DNA from: Aricia agestis
Lineage: Eukaryota; Arthropoda; Insecta; Lepidoptera; Lycaenidae
Assembly: GCF_905147365.1 (NCBI RefSeq)
Contig: NC_056423.1
Location: 10,768,501-10,832,500, forward strand
Reading direction: 5' to 3'
Length of the DNA stretch: 64,000 nucleotides
Shown here piece by piece: positions 44,954 to 55,568 of this stretch. The position numbers were made by a program, and so were the translations under genes. Numbering within the stretch: the stretch's first letter is position 1; each line of letters begins with the position of its first letter. The notes under the pieces are model-generated. The model was not told the origin of the DNA, searched no databases, and was given only the letters and a program-made list of their open reading frames with translations.

Positions 44954-45973
44954 GTTATGTACTTTTTACTATATCATAATTATATCGTATCGTCTATTGA
45001 CACTTTATTAATCAAAATCGAAGTTATTTAGGCGCTAGGTGCTGTGAAAAAAAAAATAGTCAAATACACGTGTAACACCTTTTTTGCCTTCGCATCTTAT
45101 ATAACTGCTAAGCAAATAATTTTTATAGCCAGTATAAAAAATGAATTATTAACAACAAAGTTCACACATTACAAGGTTAATATAATGTCATAGTAAATTG
45201 ATGATTCTTGTCATGATAATTTAATAAATTACCTAAACAATAAATTATCCTTGCTCTTCAGCCTACGTGAAGGTTAAATAATAATATTTAACATGACCAA
45301 GGTACGCGTACGTCTCATTTTAGATTCAAGCATAAAGCGTTCAAATATAAGACCTAACAATGCTAAATCCGACCTTTTTTAGTCAACAAGGAATCAAAGC
45401 GCAACGTAAAACCATCAGTTCAAGATGGCCCACTGCAGATCATCGTGAACTGTAGACCACGTTACCCCGTGTACAAAATGGCGATGGCTTTTAGTGGGCC
45501 AGCATGGACCATTGTGAAGAGGCACCTTTAAACTCGCTTTGTCAACCTCACAAGTTTAAGCTGGTAGAACTGTCGCGCTGACAGCTCGCTGACCGTCGGC
45601 GTTGACACGGAAATGTATGAAATATCAGCGCAGACGCAACTCGTTATTCAAAAACGCTTCATAAAATTACATACATCTCGAGTAGTCAGCACCAATGGTG
45701 CACGTGCGATCAGCGCAACACTTATTCAGCCTCATGCGAATTTAGTGTTTCTTTAATATAAAATCTACGCCCGCTAATCCGCGTCCGCTTCGCTCCTGCG
45801 CCCGCTGTCACTCAGACCGCTGCGTCTTGGCTTGATTTGATTTTAGGTCGTCGTAGCACTTACATAACAATTGGATAATAACATACACCCGTCCCGCTCA
45901 ACAATACCGCAGTTGACGAGACAACGATATGCACTCTTCAGTAATTAGTAAAGTAGCAGTGCCTAAGATGTCA
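44954..45973. other. Mostly unrecognised
   Basis: GCGCTGACAGCTCGCTGACCG near 45571 resembles 49027-49045, so an old TE may be present. Confidence 0.4.
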
Positions 45974-46116
45974 TCTATATAAATAAAAGTGAATTTGAAA
46001 TTTTGTTAGACTCGCTAAAACTCGAAACCGATTTGGCTAGTGTTGATATGTTCGGGGAAGTCCAGGGAAGGTTTATATTATGAAGGATGTATTACGAAGT
46101 TCACCGGGTCATCCAG
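45974..46116 (+). mobile_element. Helitron family F, degraded
   Basis: A|TCTATATAAATAAAAGTG, AACTCGAAACCGATTTGGC, CACCGGGTCATCCAG. Confidence 0.72.
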
Positions 46117-46150
46117 TATTTATTAATTGTCAAAGTTCATCTATCTTATA

Positions 46151-46297
46151 TCTTATATATAAAAATGGATTTTCAAATGTGTTAGTCGCGCTAAAACTTG
46201 AAAACGGCTGAACGGATTGGGCTGATTTTAGTCTTAAAATATTCGTAGAAGCCCAGGGAAGGTTTTAAAGTGACACGAAGTTCACCGGGACAGCTAG
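46151..46297 (+). mobile_element. Helitron family F, tandem unit 1 (147 bp)
   Basis: A|TCTTATATATAAAAATGG at 5', CACCGGGACAGCTAG at 3', followed without a base between by the next unit's TC. Confidence 0.9.
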
Positions 46298-46444
46298 TCT
46301 TATATATAAAAATGGATTTTCAAATGTGTTAGTCACGCTAAAACTCGAAAACGGCTGAACGGATTGGGCTGATTTTAGTCTTAAAATCTTCGTAAAAGTC
46401 CAGGGAAGGTTTTAAAGTGACACGAAGTTCACCGGGACAGCTAG
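46298..46444 (+). mobile_element. Helitron family F, tandem unit 2 (147 bp)
   Basis: Same length and ends as unit 1; differs at a handful of sites (GTCACGC for GTCGCGC, AAACTCG for AAACTTG, ATCTTCGTAAAAG for ATATTCGTAGAAG). Followed by T. Confidence 0.9.
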
Positions 46445-46594
46445 TGCGCTTATAAATAGATACGCATAATTATGGGAAAGACTTTTCTTAGCCAGGAACC
46501 TTCACAAACATTAGCTTTTGTCGTCGGCATGCGACAAATGTATTTATAAGTCACATAATACCCGCACGAAATGGCGAACGTCCCGAACATATAT

Positions 46595-46699
46595 CACATA
46601 ATATCGGTCGCACTTGTACGCCTTTTAGTTTAGTACCACGTAATATCGGTCGCACTTGTACACCTTTTAGTTTAGTACCACGTAATATCGGTCGCACTT
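46595..46699. repeat. 42-bp minisatellite, about 2.4 units
   Basis: AATATCGGTCGCACTT at 46600, 46642 and 46684; GCCTTTTAGTTTAGTACCACG-like remainder. The third unit is cut by a SINE poly(T). Confidence 0.85.
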
Positions 46700-47024
46700 T
46701 TTTTTTATGAAAGAAGGGGGCAAACGAGCAAACGAGTCACCTGATGGAAAGCAACTTCCGTCGCCCATGGACACTCGCAGCATCAGAAGAGCTGCAGGTG
46801 CGTTGCCGGCCTTTTAATAGGGAATAGGGAAATATGAGAGGGTAGGAAAGGGAAGGGAATAGGGGAGGGTATGGAAGGGAATAGGGTAGGGGATTGGGCC
46901 TCCGGTAAACTCACTCACTCGGCGAAACAAAGCGCAAGCGCTGTTTCACGCCGGTTTTCTGTGAGGACGTGGTATTTCTCCGGTCGAGCCGGCCCATTTG
47001 TGCCGAAGCATGGCTCTCCCACGT
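46698..47024 (-). mobile_element. SINE family A, copy 8
   Basis: TTTTTTTTATGAAAGAAGGG at left, GGCTCTCCCACGT at right. Confidence 0.85.
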
Positions 47025-47098
47025 ACAAATATACTATACCACAAATACGTATATTTGTGGCATAAACAATTTTCTTCGGATTTCCTACGCCTATGTTT

Positions 47099-47400
47099 GC
47101 CTGAGCGTCCGTGACCTAGTGGGGTAGACCTTTGATTACCACTCGCAGAGGGTACAAATTCGATCCCAGGTAGAGGCATGAACCAATTAGACATTTTCTG
47201 ATCTCAAGCACTATCGAAGAAACTGATTTCTGGTGACGGACCTGCGTCATTTGGGAGGCTTATGGCAATCCAATACTACTCGCGATCTGTCGTCGGCTGG
47301 GTTTGACGTAACGTGACCAAAATTATGTAGATCCGCCATCTGCTTAGAAATCAACTTTTTAGAATATACATTATATTACGGACGCTCGTACTGTGCAGGA
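47099..47400 (+). mobile_element. tRNA-like SINE, third type
   Basis: GCGTCCGTGACCTAGTGGGG (A-box-like) and CAAATTCGATCCCAGG (B-box-like), then AACTGATTTCTGGTGACGG. The part around GATCCGCCATCTGC recurs at 49920-50040. Confidence 0.6.
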
Positions 47401-47454
47401 AAACATCATGAGAAAACCAGCACAAGGTTGGTCTCAGACGTGTATGCTCATTTC

Positions 47455-47609
47455 TCTGGACAAGGGCATATGATACTTTTTATTCCGGAAAAATGTACGG
47501 TTCTCGCGCGAGTTTTGGTGGCGGTGAGCTCAAACGCGGGTTCGAATCCCGCCGACAGAACAAAAAGTTTTCAATTTTCCCAGGTCTGGATGTGTATTAA
47601 ATATGTGTA
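47455..47609 (+). mobile_element. Helitron D scrap joined to SINE S1
   Basis: TTATTCCGGAAAAATGTACGG (20-nt core) runs into GGTTCGAATCCCGCCGACAG and the S1 body up to the Helitron C insertion. Confidence 0.6.
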
Positions 47610-47836
47610 TCTATATAAGTATATAAAACTCAAAGGTGACTGACTGTTTGACATAGTGATCTATCAACGCACAGCCCAAACCACTGGACGGATGGGGCTG
47701 AAATTTGGCATGCAGGTAGATATTATGACGTAGGCTTCCGCTAAGAAAGGATTTTGATAAATTCCAACCCCAAGGGGTTCAAATAGGGGATGAAAGTTTA
47801 CTTCTTAACGCGAGCGAAGCCGCGGGCAAAAGCTCG
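47610..47836 (+). mobile_element. Helitron family C, CTCG-ended, complete
   Basis: A|TCTATATAAGTATATAAAAC at 5', GCCGCGGGCAAAAGCTCG|T at 3'. Confidence 0.82.
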
Positions 47837-47837
47837 T

Positions 47838-47981
47838 GTTGTATATTTATCGAGTTATTGAGAAAAAACTAATTTAGCGGTGAATCCGCGTCGTTCTTTT
47901 TCACCTGGCATATGAAAGACGGGCGTGAGTGTGAAGAGAGAAGGTCGATGTCTGATTTTTGGGGTTAATCGCCCTCTCAAG
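47838..47981. mobile_element. TIR element family K, right half
   Basis: AAAAAACTAATTTAGCGGTG, CACCTGGCATATGAAAGACG, GGGGTTAATCGCCCTC. Matches 42580-42715. Confidence 0.75.
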
Positions 47982-48060
47982 GGACACCTAAATTTTAATT
48001 TACTCTGAATAAATAATTTTAAAAAAAGATGATGTTGGTGAAAACGTATCTACCATCTAC

Positions 48061-48198
48061 AACGGATGCAAATGCCTCGTTTAATTCTCTGATTGGTAGA
48101 TCTATTTCTCTATAGTCTATGCAGTCTTCAACGGATGCAAATGCCTCGTTTAAGTCTCTGATTGGTAGATCTATTTCTCTATAGTCTATGCAGTCTTC
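48061..48198 (-). repeat. 69-bp direct repeat, two units, with an open frame
   Basis: Units 48061-48129 and 48130-48198 differ by one or two bases. On the minus strand the unit is exactly 23 codons and stays open, reading VEDCIDYREIDLPIR... to ...LNEAFAS with a single D/E change. No start, splice site or family was recognised, so no gene is called. Confidence 0.7.
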
Positions 48199-48209
48199 AA
48201 CCAACGGAT

Positions 48210-48530
48210 ATCAGTCAGGTCAGTCACCGACGGATACATCTAAATGGCCGGCTGCAGGGGTTATGAGTTATGGGCTCGTAAACTGAACGAAGTCAAATAG
48301 GTCATAGACGGGAAACTTTCCTGTGAGACCTGTCTAAAGAGCAGATAACCTACCGGTTAGAGAGACAGTGCCCTCGGCACGACCATTTAAAGCATACCGA
48401 GTGATGGGCCGGGGGATCCGTCTAACCATTCTTCTCGGTATATCAGGCCCTAAGGAATGGTATCCACCAAAAAGGATTGGACGGAGGATCAAATCTGGAG
48501 ACTGCAATAAGTTCATTAAGTTCATTTCTA
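48210..48530. other. Unrecognised GC-richer segment, open on both strands
   Basis: Contains CGGTTAGAGAGACAGTGCC, ATGGGCCGGGGGATCCG, GGTATATCAGGCCC. Open frames run on both strands (minus 48334-48525, plus 48368-48574). Perhaps part of an old transposon. Confidence 0.4.
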
Positions 48531-48537
48531 GAATTGT

Positions 48538-48907
48538 TTTTTTTTACCCCCGACCAAAAAGAGGGGAGTTATAAGTTCGACGTGTCTGTCTGTGTGTGGG
48601 TCTATCCGTGGCATAGTAGAATCCAAACTGGTGCATACTGATTTTGTTATAGTTTTTTGTTTGAAAGCAGACACGATCGAGAATTTTCGAGAGAGAAGAT
48701 TCGAGAATATTCTTAGCAATAGTTCATGATCATCAGCCCGTTCAGTGCCCAAAAAAGGGGGTTTATCTATTTGAAAGCTTGTTATCAATTTACACTGATT
48801 TCATCCGTTCTTCTTTCCGTATCTTCTTTTTAGCAAAATCGGTTCAACGGTTTGGGCGCGAAGAGGTAACAGTCAGATAAAGAGACAGACAAACTTTTGG
48901 GATTATA
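48538..48907 (-). mobile_element. Repeat scraps: CCCGAC-type element and Helitron D fragment
   Basis: TTTTACCCCCGACCAAAAAG with a GTCTGTCTGTG tract at 48538-48610; AGCAAAATCGGTTCAACGG...AGAGGTAACAG at 48830-48907. Confidence 0.5.
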
Positions 48908-49252
48908 ATAAAACATAAAATTAAAAATAATAAAAGTAATATAACACATTTACTGCAAACTCTTTAAAAAAACTGTTTACAATGCAGTAGCATACAGTAG
49001 CGCGGTCAGAGGTCAGATCATAAACAATGCAATTTGACCAACTCGCTGACCGCGATCATTCGTCAAATCTGTCAGTCCCCCTCCGTCCAGACACGTGCTA
49101 TGAGCACTAAGTAATATGCATAACCTGTTTATTCTGTTTATTACTGTGTCAAAATACCGATATTTTAGGTGTTAAAATATGCAATATCTTTATAAGGTAG
49201 TTGTAAACTTTTATTGATATAGTCATCAACAAAAAAAATGTTTATAAAGATA
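48908..49252. other. Nothing firm recognised
   Basis: AGCGCGGTCAGAGG/CTCGCTGACCGCG inverted similarity at 48982-49050. Confidence 0.35.
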
Positions 49253-49583
49253 CTAGCTGTCCCGGCAAACGTTTCTTTGCCATATAAAGTATTTCGCCCG
49301 TATTATTTTATTGAAGTGACTAAATAAGTATGTCACCATGGCAACGTCCATCGCCATCCCCTCGCACAAACAATGGTCGCCGTGAGTCTCGAGTTGTAAT
49401 AATTTACTATTATTTATTCAACAAATGCACTTATCAATATAATAAGCACCCAGTAGCCGAATCTCAGACCCACTGAATATGCATATAAAATTTGGTTAAA
49501 ATCAGTAAAGCCGTTTCGGAGGAGTGTAAAGCCGTTTCGGAGGAGTACGCGGCCTAACATTGTGACACGAGAATTTTATAAAA
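49253..49583 (-). mobile_element. Helitron family E
   Basis: CTAGCTGTCCCGGCAAACG; ATGGCAACGTCCATCGCC; AAAGCCGTTTCGGAGGAGT duplicated in tandem (about 49507-49545); GTGACACGAGAATTTTA. Confidence 0.82.
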
Positions 49584-50140
49584 AAGTACTATGTGTACAC
49601 ACTACACATTACAACAATACAGACATTACAGTTACACAATGTTCTTGCCTGTCAACTCAACTTTGTACGTATCAGACAGCGACAAAATTGTGTGAGTATA
49701 CGAGTATGATAGTATTTTATTAGCAAGTAAAGTCGGAAGTCCGCTTTCCGCTTCCGCGAGTGTAAGCCGCGCGGGTCGCGGCCTTGGCTTATTATCTCTC
49801 TGTAAATAGGACTCTACATAGTAGCAGGTCAACGACTTTGTTGCTAGAGAATTGCGCTATGTCCGCTTAAAAGATATTTTTTACATTTATTTTTATTTAA
49901 GCCTTTTTTTACTGACAAATAAAGTGATTAGCTACGTCATTTGGTCGGGTTTTGTAAATTCAATAATCGTGATAGCTATCTGCGACCAAATATCGCAAGT
50001 CCGCCATATGCCTATAAATCAACTTCTCTGATAGTTCATAGTACATACAAATGTTTGACATAAAATAAACACAGATAGAAAGACTACAGAAAAGCTTTAT
50101 AATACAAATTTCTTCCAGCGCTTCTAGCTACGCAGAGTGT
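49584..50140. other. Mostly unrecognised; SINE-tail scrap at 49920-50040
   Basis: CCAAATATCGCAAGTCCGCC and AAATCAACTTCTCTGATAG match the third SINE type at 47270-47370. Confidence 0.45.
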
Positions 50141-50226
50141 GATGGGAAAATATCTGATGTTTTTATCATGATGAACCAGATGTTTCAATACAGGTGTAAG
50201 TCCACTGGGTACTATACAAGATGTTA

Positions 50227-50466
50227 GTGTAAACACCGTTATCCTTGAAACCATCAAATGACCCCGTCAAAATGAACAACTTTTTCTATGAGAACAGTAC
50301 TGGGAACTCAAAAAAATCCGTCTTCATACCCATACAAATTGCCGATCCGGGCATCCGTATGGGTATAAAAACGGCATTTTTTTTAGTTCCCAGCATTGTT
50401 CTCATAGAAAATGTTGTTCATTTTGACGGGCTCATTTGATGGTTTCAAGGATAACGGTGTTTACAC
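50227..50466. mobile_element. Palindromic MITE in the array, 240 bp
   Basis: TA-flanked GTGTAAACACCGTTATCC...GGATAACGGTGTTTACAC; arms run through CAAAATGAACAAC and TATGAGAACA to over 90 bp. Confidence 0.85.
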
Positions 50467-50965
50467 TAACACACGGTATGTTTTACTTCAATAGGTCAGG
50501 TGTGAGGCCACTGGGCATTCCCAAAGGGTAATTACTCATTATTTAATTAATAATGAATGATATGTTGCTAAATATGCGAAAAATATGAACTAAACGTTAA
50601 AATATACTTTTGGTCATGGTTAATTAGATGTGTTCAGGTGTAAAGCCCTTGGGCACTATATGTATGAGTTCAATAGATCAGGTGTAAGGCCACCGGGCAC
50701 TCCCAAAGGCTAATTAATAATGAACGATTTGTTTCTACATTGTAACAGTTCGGTGACTTCTATGCTGCGAAACGTGCGCAAAATATGAACTTAAAGTTAT
50801 GTTTTAATCATGATGAACCAGATTTTTTGGTTCAGCAGCTCAGGTGTAAGGTCGCTGGGCAATGGTTCGTCTCTACATACTTAACAGTTCGTTGACTGTG
50901 TCGCTAAAAATGCGCAAAATGTAATATTAAAAAAATACTTTTGGTCTACTAATTACTGTGTTCAG

Positions 50966-51144
50966 CGGGGCTATAATGGTCGCTTTGCAGAATCATAATA
51001 TGATTCATTTTTTTTTTAATCGCAAAATGGTCACACTGCTTGCAATTCATATCTAGTTCGTACTTATTTGACATTCATCAGTTTGACAATTCATTTGCTG
51101 AAATTGATTGAGAGGAATTGCTAAATGTGACCATTTTAGCCCCG
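50966..51144. mobile_element. TIR MITE family J in the array, 179 bp
   Basis: CGGGGCTATAATGGTC versus GACCATTTTAGCCCCG. Its right half recurs at 58018-58120. Confidence 0.8.
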
Positions 51145-51599
51145 AAGGTGTAAAGTCACTGTGCACTGCCAACTAGTTAAATTAAATTATAATTAAGTAA
51201 TAACTTTTATATAACTATGTTGCTAATGGTGATTAAAAGATCTTTGGTCAGGGTGAACTAGGATGTTTAGTTCAATTACTCAAGAGTAAGGACTCAGATC
51301 TCAGACTCCCCAAATGCCATTAATAATATGAATGATTTGTCTCATACATAGTGGCCATTCGTCGACTTCTGTTGTAGAGTTGATAGAAGCGTACAAAACG
51401 TGAGCTACCTACTGTATTTTTGTGTGGACTGCTCACTGAAAATCTATTGTCAACTTACCACTGACCAATAACAAAAGACTATGGCTGTCCATTCATAAAG
51501 TTGTTTTATGTCTCACATAATATATTATAATGTTTAAAGTTTAAAATATGTCTGTACTCTGTGCGAACAATGCCATCTCATAAAGGTGATAAAAGTGAA

Positions 51600-51866
51600 C
51601 TTAAGGCAAATGAATTAATAAACGAATGAATGGCAAGTTAGCCAACTCAACTGACTCGTTAAAGTGGTAAGAGTGACATCAAAACGAATGAATTAATGAA
51701 CGAATGAGCGGCAAGTTAGCCAGCTCAACTGACTCATTAAAGTGGTAAGAGTGAACTCAAGACGAATGAATGAATGAACGAATGAGCGGCAAGTTAGCCA
51801 GCTCAACTGACTCATTAAAGTTGTAAAAGTGAACTTGAGAATGAATGAATGAACGAACGAATCGAC
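51600..51866. repeat. 78-bp minisatellite, about 3.4 units
   Basis: GGCAAGTTAGCCA at 51632, 51710 and 51788. Each unit also carries a short (GAAT)n tract. Confidence 0.9.
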
Positions 51867-52069
51867 TATTTCATTCACGAGCACATCTCTAGTTACAATT
51901 TACTTAGAATTTCGGTGTGACCGACCCGTTCTAGACCCTCGAAACTCAAATAAGGGCTGATTACATATTTAACTTGTGGAAACCTAAAGCTCTGTTGTTT
52001 GCGAATGTATATTTACTTAGGTTTAATTTGGAATACTCGCTAGCTAGAATATTTACTGAATAATGTATA

Positions 52070-52122
52070 ATATTTAATTTTATTCTCTTGTATTTGTAAT
52101 ACAAGAGAATAAAATTAAATAT
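52070..52122. repeat. Perfect 25-bp inverted repeat, 3-nt spacer
   Basis: ATATTTAATTTTATTCTCTT... mirrored at 52098-52122; complementarity continues past a 3-nt bulge. Confidence 0.88.
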
Positions 52123-52161
52123 ACATTATCATCAGCCTATTGCCGTCCGCTATAATTAGTA

Positions 52162-52310
52162 TTATGAATATTATAAAATAATACAAAAGTGTGTCTGCCT
52201 ATCTGTCTGTCACGCTGTTACGCTTAAACAGTAGTTGTGGTCTGAATTCTGCTGCTAAATTAAGATAAAATTACGCCTAAGAAGATATTTTGAGTCCCGG
52301 AAAAGGACAT
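52162..52310 (+). mobile_element. Helitron family D, 5' part
   Basis: GAATATTATAAAATAATAC, GTGTCTGCCTATCTGTCTG, GAGTCCCGGAAAAGGACATA; cut by the next MITE. Confidence 0.65.
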
Positions 52311-52311
52311 A

Positions 52312-52529
52312 AGCTATGTCCACACTGTGCACTTTCATCTTCAATTTTCGTCATCAACTTTCATATTGGCGCATTCAATAATTGAATGCGTCAAGGAACG
52401 CAACACCAATATTGTCATTTTTGAAGTTTTGGATACGGTCAGAGGGCATGCGTCGCGGGCATGCCTCACGTTCGCTGTTGACTGACTTTCGGTTGGCTGA
52501 CAGAAAAAGGCATAGTGTGGACAAAGCTA
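52312..52529. mobile_element. TIR MITE, about 218 bp
   Basis: AGCTATGTCCACACTGTGC versus GCATAGTGTGGACAAAGCT. Confidence 0.78.
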
Positions 52530-52673
52530 TTGAATAGTTTTTACTGTGGTTACATGAAAATTATTTCTGCGTAGCCGGCCTTGTTACTATGAGTCATCAT
52601 TAATATTAATTTATTATTTAATTATTATTATTATAAATGCGAAAGTGTTTCTTTTTGTGTCTATCTTGTATTT

Positions 52674-52828
52674 GGTCGCTGTTAAGCATTAGTGTCCTAA
52701 CCCACAATTTTTTTTGTTGTTAAATTTTGAATGCAGTCTTGTTCTAAATCATCTACAGAACATAAATGCATTCATAACTCAATACGTAATTTTTGTGTGG
52801 GTTAGTACACGAATGCTTAACAGCGTCC
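52674..52828. mobile_element. TIR MITE, 155 bp
   Basis: GGTCGCTGTTAAGCATTAGTG versus CGAATGCTTAACAGCGTCC; inner arms CTAACCCACA/TGTGGGTTAG. Confidence 0.8.
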
Positions 52829-54039
52829 ATTTTGTAGTGTAAACACTTATATACTACTTTTTTACGAGAAAATCTTCTATTTCCGCGCGATAAATGAATT
52901 TTTGCGCAACAAAATTTCTGGACATTTAGTTAAAAGAAGAAAGTGACCTTCAGTTTCAACTGTAGGTGCAAAATACAGTCGCGAATTGTAGCACTATCGC
53001 CAACATTATCGGCTGATTAGTGGGCCAGGCGGGCTATTTACGACCGGTTAAAAATACACTGGCGACGGTATCTGATTCTAAAGTGGATACAGACGAGCCA
53101 TAGACACAACTCAATGACAGCTTACGTCAAATTACTCCGCCATTCCCGTGATTTTCAAATTCAGAACGCCGTGGCCGTTTTTTTTTTTCAAAATTATGAT
53201 GTGCTAAGGAATTATCTTACTTTTTAAATTTTTGATATTTACACATTGCACTAGTAACGCTGCAATAGGAAGGTAGAAAAGCAGAAGTTTTATTTTATTT
53301 TAGAATTTAAAAGGTCCAGCCAAAGGCAAAAGCAATCCAGACATCATTTTCTAGATTTCTCTCACAGACTTTCTAAAAAAAGACTCTTTTCACAATTTAT
53401 TTCATTGTTGACTTTCAGAGCCTTGGAGTTACTATAATATTATTAAGAAATCGTTATCGATATGGGCTATCAAAACTTTTACAAGTTAATATTAAGTGCG
53501 TTTAACAAAAATGCCCACTGGATAAAATCTGTAACAAATATAGGGCTTATGCAATCTGAATGTCAACGTCATTATACGGGAGCCACGCGAGTCGAGAACT
53601 GTGGACAGAAGTCAGAACCCAGTTCTTGTATTTAGGCTTGACTTTCAAATAGTACGCTTTTCAAGTTCGGTTCGGTTCGGTTCGGTTGGTTTGACAATAA
53701 AATATGTTATTGTTTAACCTTTAATAAATTTAATAAGTTTAATAAATATGTTGCTGTTTAACCTTTAACTGCTTTCGCTAAAAAAGGCCAGCCGGCCAGC
53801 ACAATGAAACATAAAAAAATATGAAAACAACATTTTTCAAATTAATTTGTTTTGTCTATTGAATTATTACATCTTTTAACCTAAATAAATTACAGTTTAA
53901 CCTGAATGAAATTTTTTTTCTTATAAGTATTTAAAAAAGATCTGAGTGTTCGATCTTATTTAGACGACTGTTACTATAGGAGCCCTTAAATATTTTAAAA
54001 CATGAACATAATATATTTCATTTCTATTCTTATATATCA
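52829..54039. other. Mostly unrecognised
   Basis: (CGGTT)n microsatellite, four to five units, at 53664-53688; GGCCAGCCGGCCAGC near 53787. Confidence 0.45.
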
Positions 54040-54664
54040 CTAGCTGTTGCCCGCGACTTCGTCCGCGTGGACTTCAGTTTATAGCGCGCGATGTCAACAA
54101 AATTGGTGTCAAAAGCTTTTATAAAAAAAAACCCTGGTACCCCTTAAATCAAAACAGCTGTGCAGTGTGCACATAATATTTCAATTTTTTTAATTACTCA
54201 AACTTTATATTTTATGCCAAATTTTTAAGCTTATTTAGCCCCCCAATTACACAACTTTACCCATAAACTATTTATCATTGTTAGGTTTAAGGTTACGTCA
54301 CTGCATAGATAAAGTACTGATTTATTAAATAACGTAAAAAAGAAATAACAATCGAAAAAATCGAAAACCGTATGTAAGATAATACCACCTCTTATAGAAA
54401 GACTTTTGGGCAAGCGTTAGCGCAATGTAGGAGATGCACGGCGCCATCTATTATGAATTTTTGGAACTAACTTAATTTGAACAAATTTACGCATTTTCAC
54501 CCCCTTACAACGCTTTTTCCAGTAAAAAAGCCTATGTCCTTTCTCAGGCTTTAGACTATCTGTATACAAAATTTCATTACAATCGGCTCGGTAGTTTTGG
54601 CGTGAAAGCGAGACAGACAGACAGACAGACAGAGATACTTTCACATTTATAATATTTGTATAGA
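54040..54664 (-). mobile_element. Helitron with intact ends, 625 bp, longest in the window
   Basis: A|CTAGCTGTTGCCCGCGAC at left, CAATCGGCTCGGTAGTTTTGG and GAGACAGACAGACAGACAG near the right end, TTTGTATAGA|T. No Rep/helicase coding sequence, so non-autonomous. Confidence 0.8.
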
Positions 54665-55138
54665 TTTAAATCATATCTTAATTTCTATCTTTCATATATA
54701 ATTTCATTATTTAAATCTACACTTCTCCAGAAAATATACATTTTATGTTAACTTTGTTGCGTCGAAAATTATAATATAATATTATCTCGCGGAACGTAGG
54801 TCTGTACATTTTCCGGAATCCCAAGCAAGACCCTGGATTCTCGGACTTGTTCTCATCCGGCATGGTCACCCTCGTACCTGTACGAAACTCGAGGCGGGTT
54901 CAACGTCTCGTGCAATTAACGAACTGTTACACTTACAGATTCCGAGAATACCTTTACACTATGATATGAACCTTGCGTCGCTGGTATTAGAGGTCATGTC
55001 AGAGGCAACTGCAACTGAACGAAACGCAGCCCTTCATAAGCCATTGTTTAAAATGGCAGTTAAAATGGCAGTCATTTTTGGCTGTTGGCAATAAGCGAGC
55101 TTTTTAATAAATAGCGATTATTTTTTCGTGAAGTCACA
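54665..55138. other. Nothing recognised
   Basis: Ordinary sequence. Confidence 0.4.
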
Positions 55139-55347
55139 TCCATACTATACTATAATATTATAAATGCGAAAGTGTGTGTGTCTGTTACCGGTTCACGCCC
55201 AAACCGCTGAACCGATTTTGCTGAAATTTGGCATGGAGATACTTTGAGTCCCGGGAAAGGACATAGGATACTTTTTATCCCGGAAAAATGTACGGTTCCT
55301 GCGCGATAAACGAGTTTTGGCGCAACGGAGTTGCGGGCGTCATCTAG
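55139..55347 (+). mobile_element. Helitron family D, canonical 209-bp copy
   Basis: A|TCCATACTATACTATAATAT at 5'; 3' hairpin GCGCAAC-GGA-GTTGCGGGC at 55319-55337, then GTCATCTAG|T. Best reference copy in the window. Confidence 0.92.
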
Positions 55348-55441
55348 TAAAAAAATATTTCTGCCTTAGGAAGCGTATTGAAGAACATATGTAGGGACTC
55401 GGCTACATCATTGCCTGCAATTCACATAAGATGCTCCACTA

Positions 55442-55568
55442 TCCATATTTATACTATCTGTCTTTTACCTCGCCCAAAGCACTGAACCAATTTTTCCGAC
55501 TTTTTATTTTGGAAAATGTACGGTTCCCACGAGAATTTTGGCGCAACGGAGTTGCAGGAGACATCTAA
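55442..55568 (+). mobile_element. Helitron family D, internally deleted
   Basis: A|TCCATATTTATACTATCTG, GCACTGAACCAATTTTTCC, GCGCAACGGAGTTGCAGG hairpin, CATCTAA (CTAA end). Confidence 0.82.

Larger units (their letters stand above)
50150..51400 (+). repeat. Degenerate direct-repeat array with CAGGTGTAAGGCCACTGGGC motifs
   Basis: The motif or a variant starts at about 50191, 50497, 50635, 50679, 50841, 51146 and 51280. Between motifs recur TTAATAATGAA(T/C)GAT, TAACAGTTCG(T/G)TGACT, GCGCAAAATAT and TACTTTTGGTCATG. With the two MITEs removed, spacing runs from 44 to 162 bp. Confidence 0.7.

Noticed and set aside
50150..51400. CRISPR-like array
   Set aside because: Repeats are imperfect and irregularly spaced in eukaryotic, transposon-rich DNA; no cas genes.
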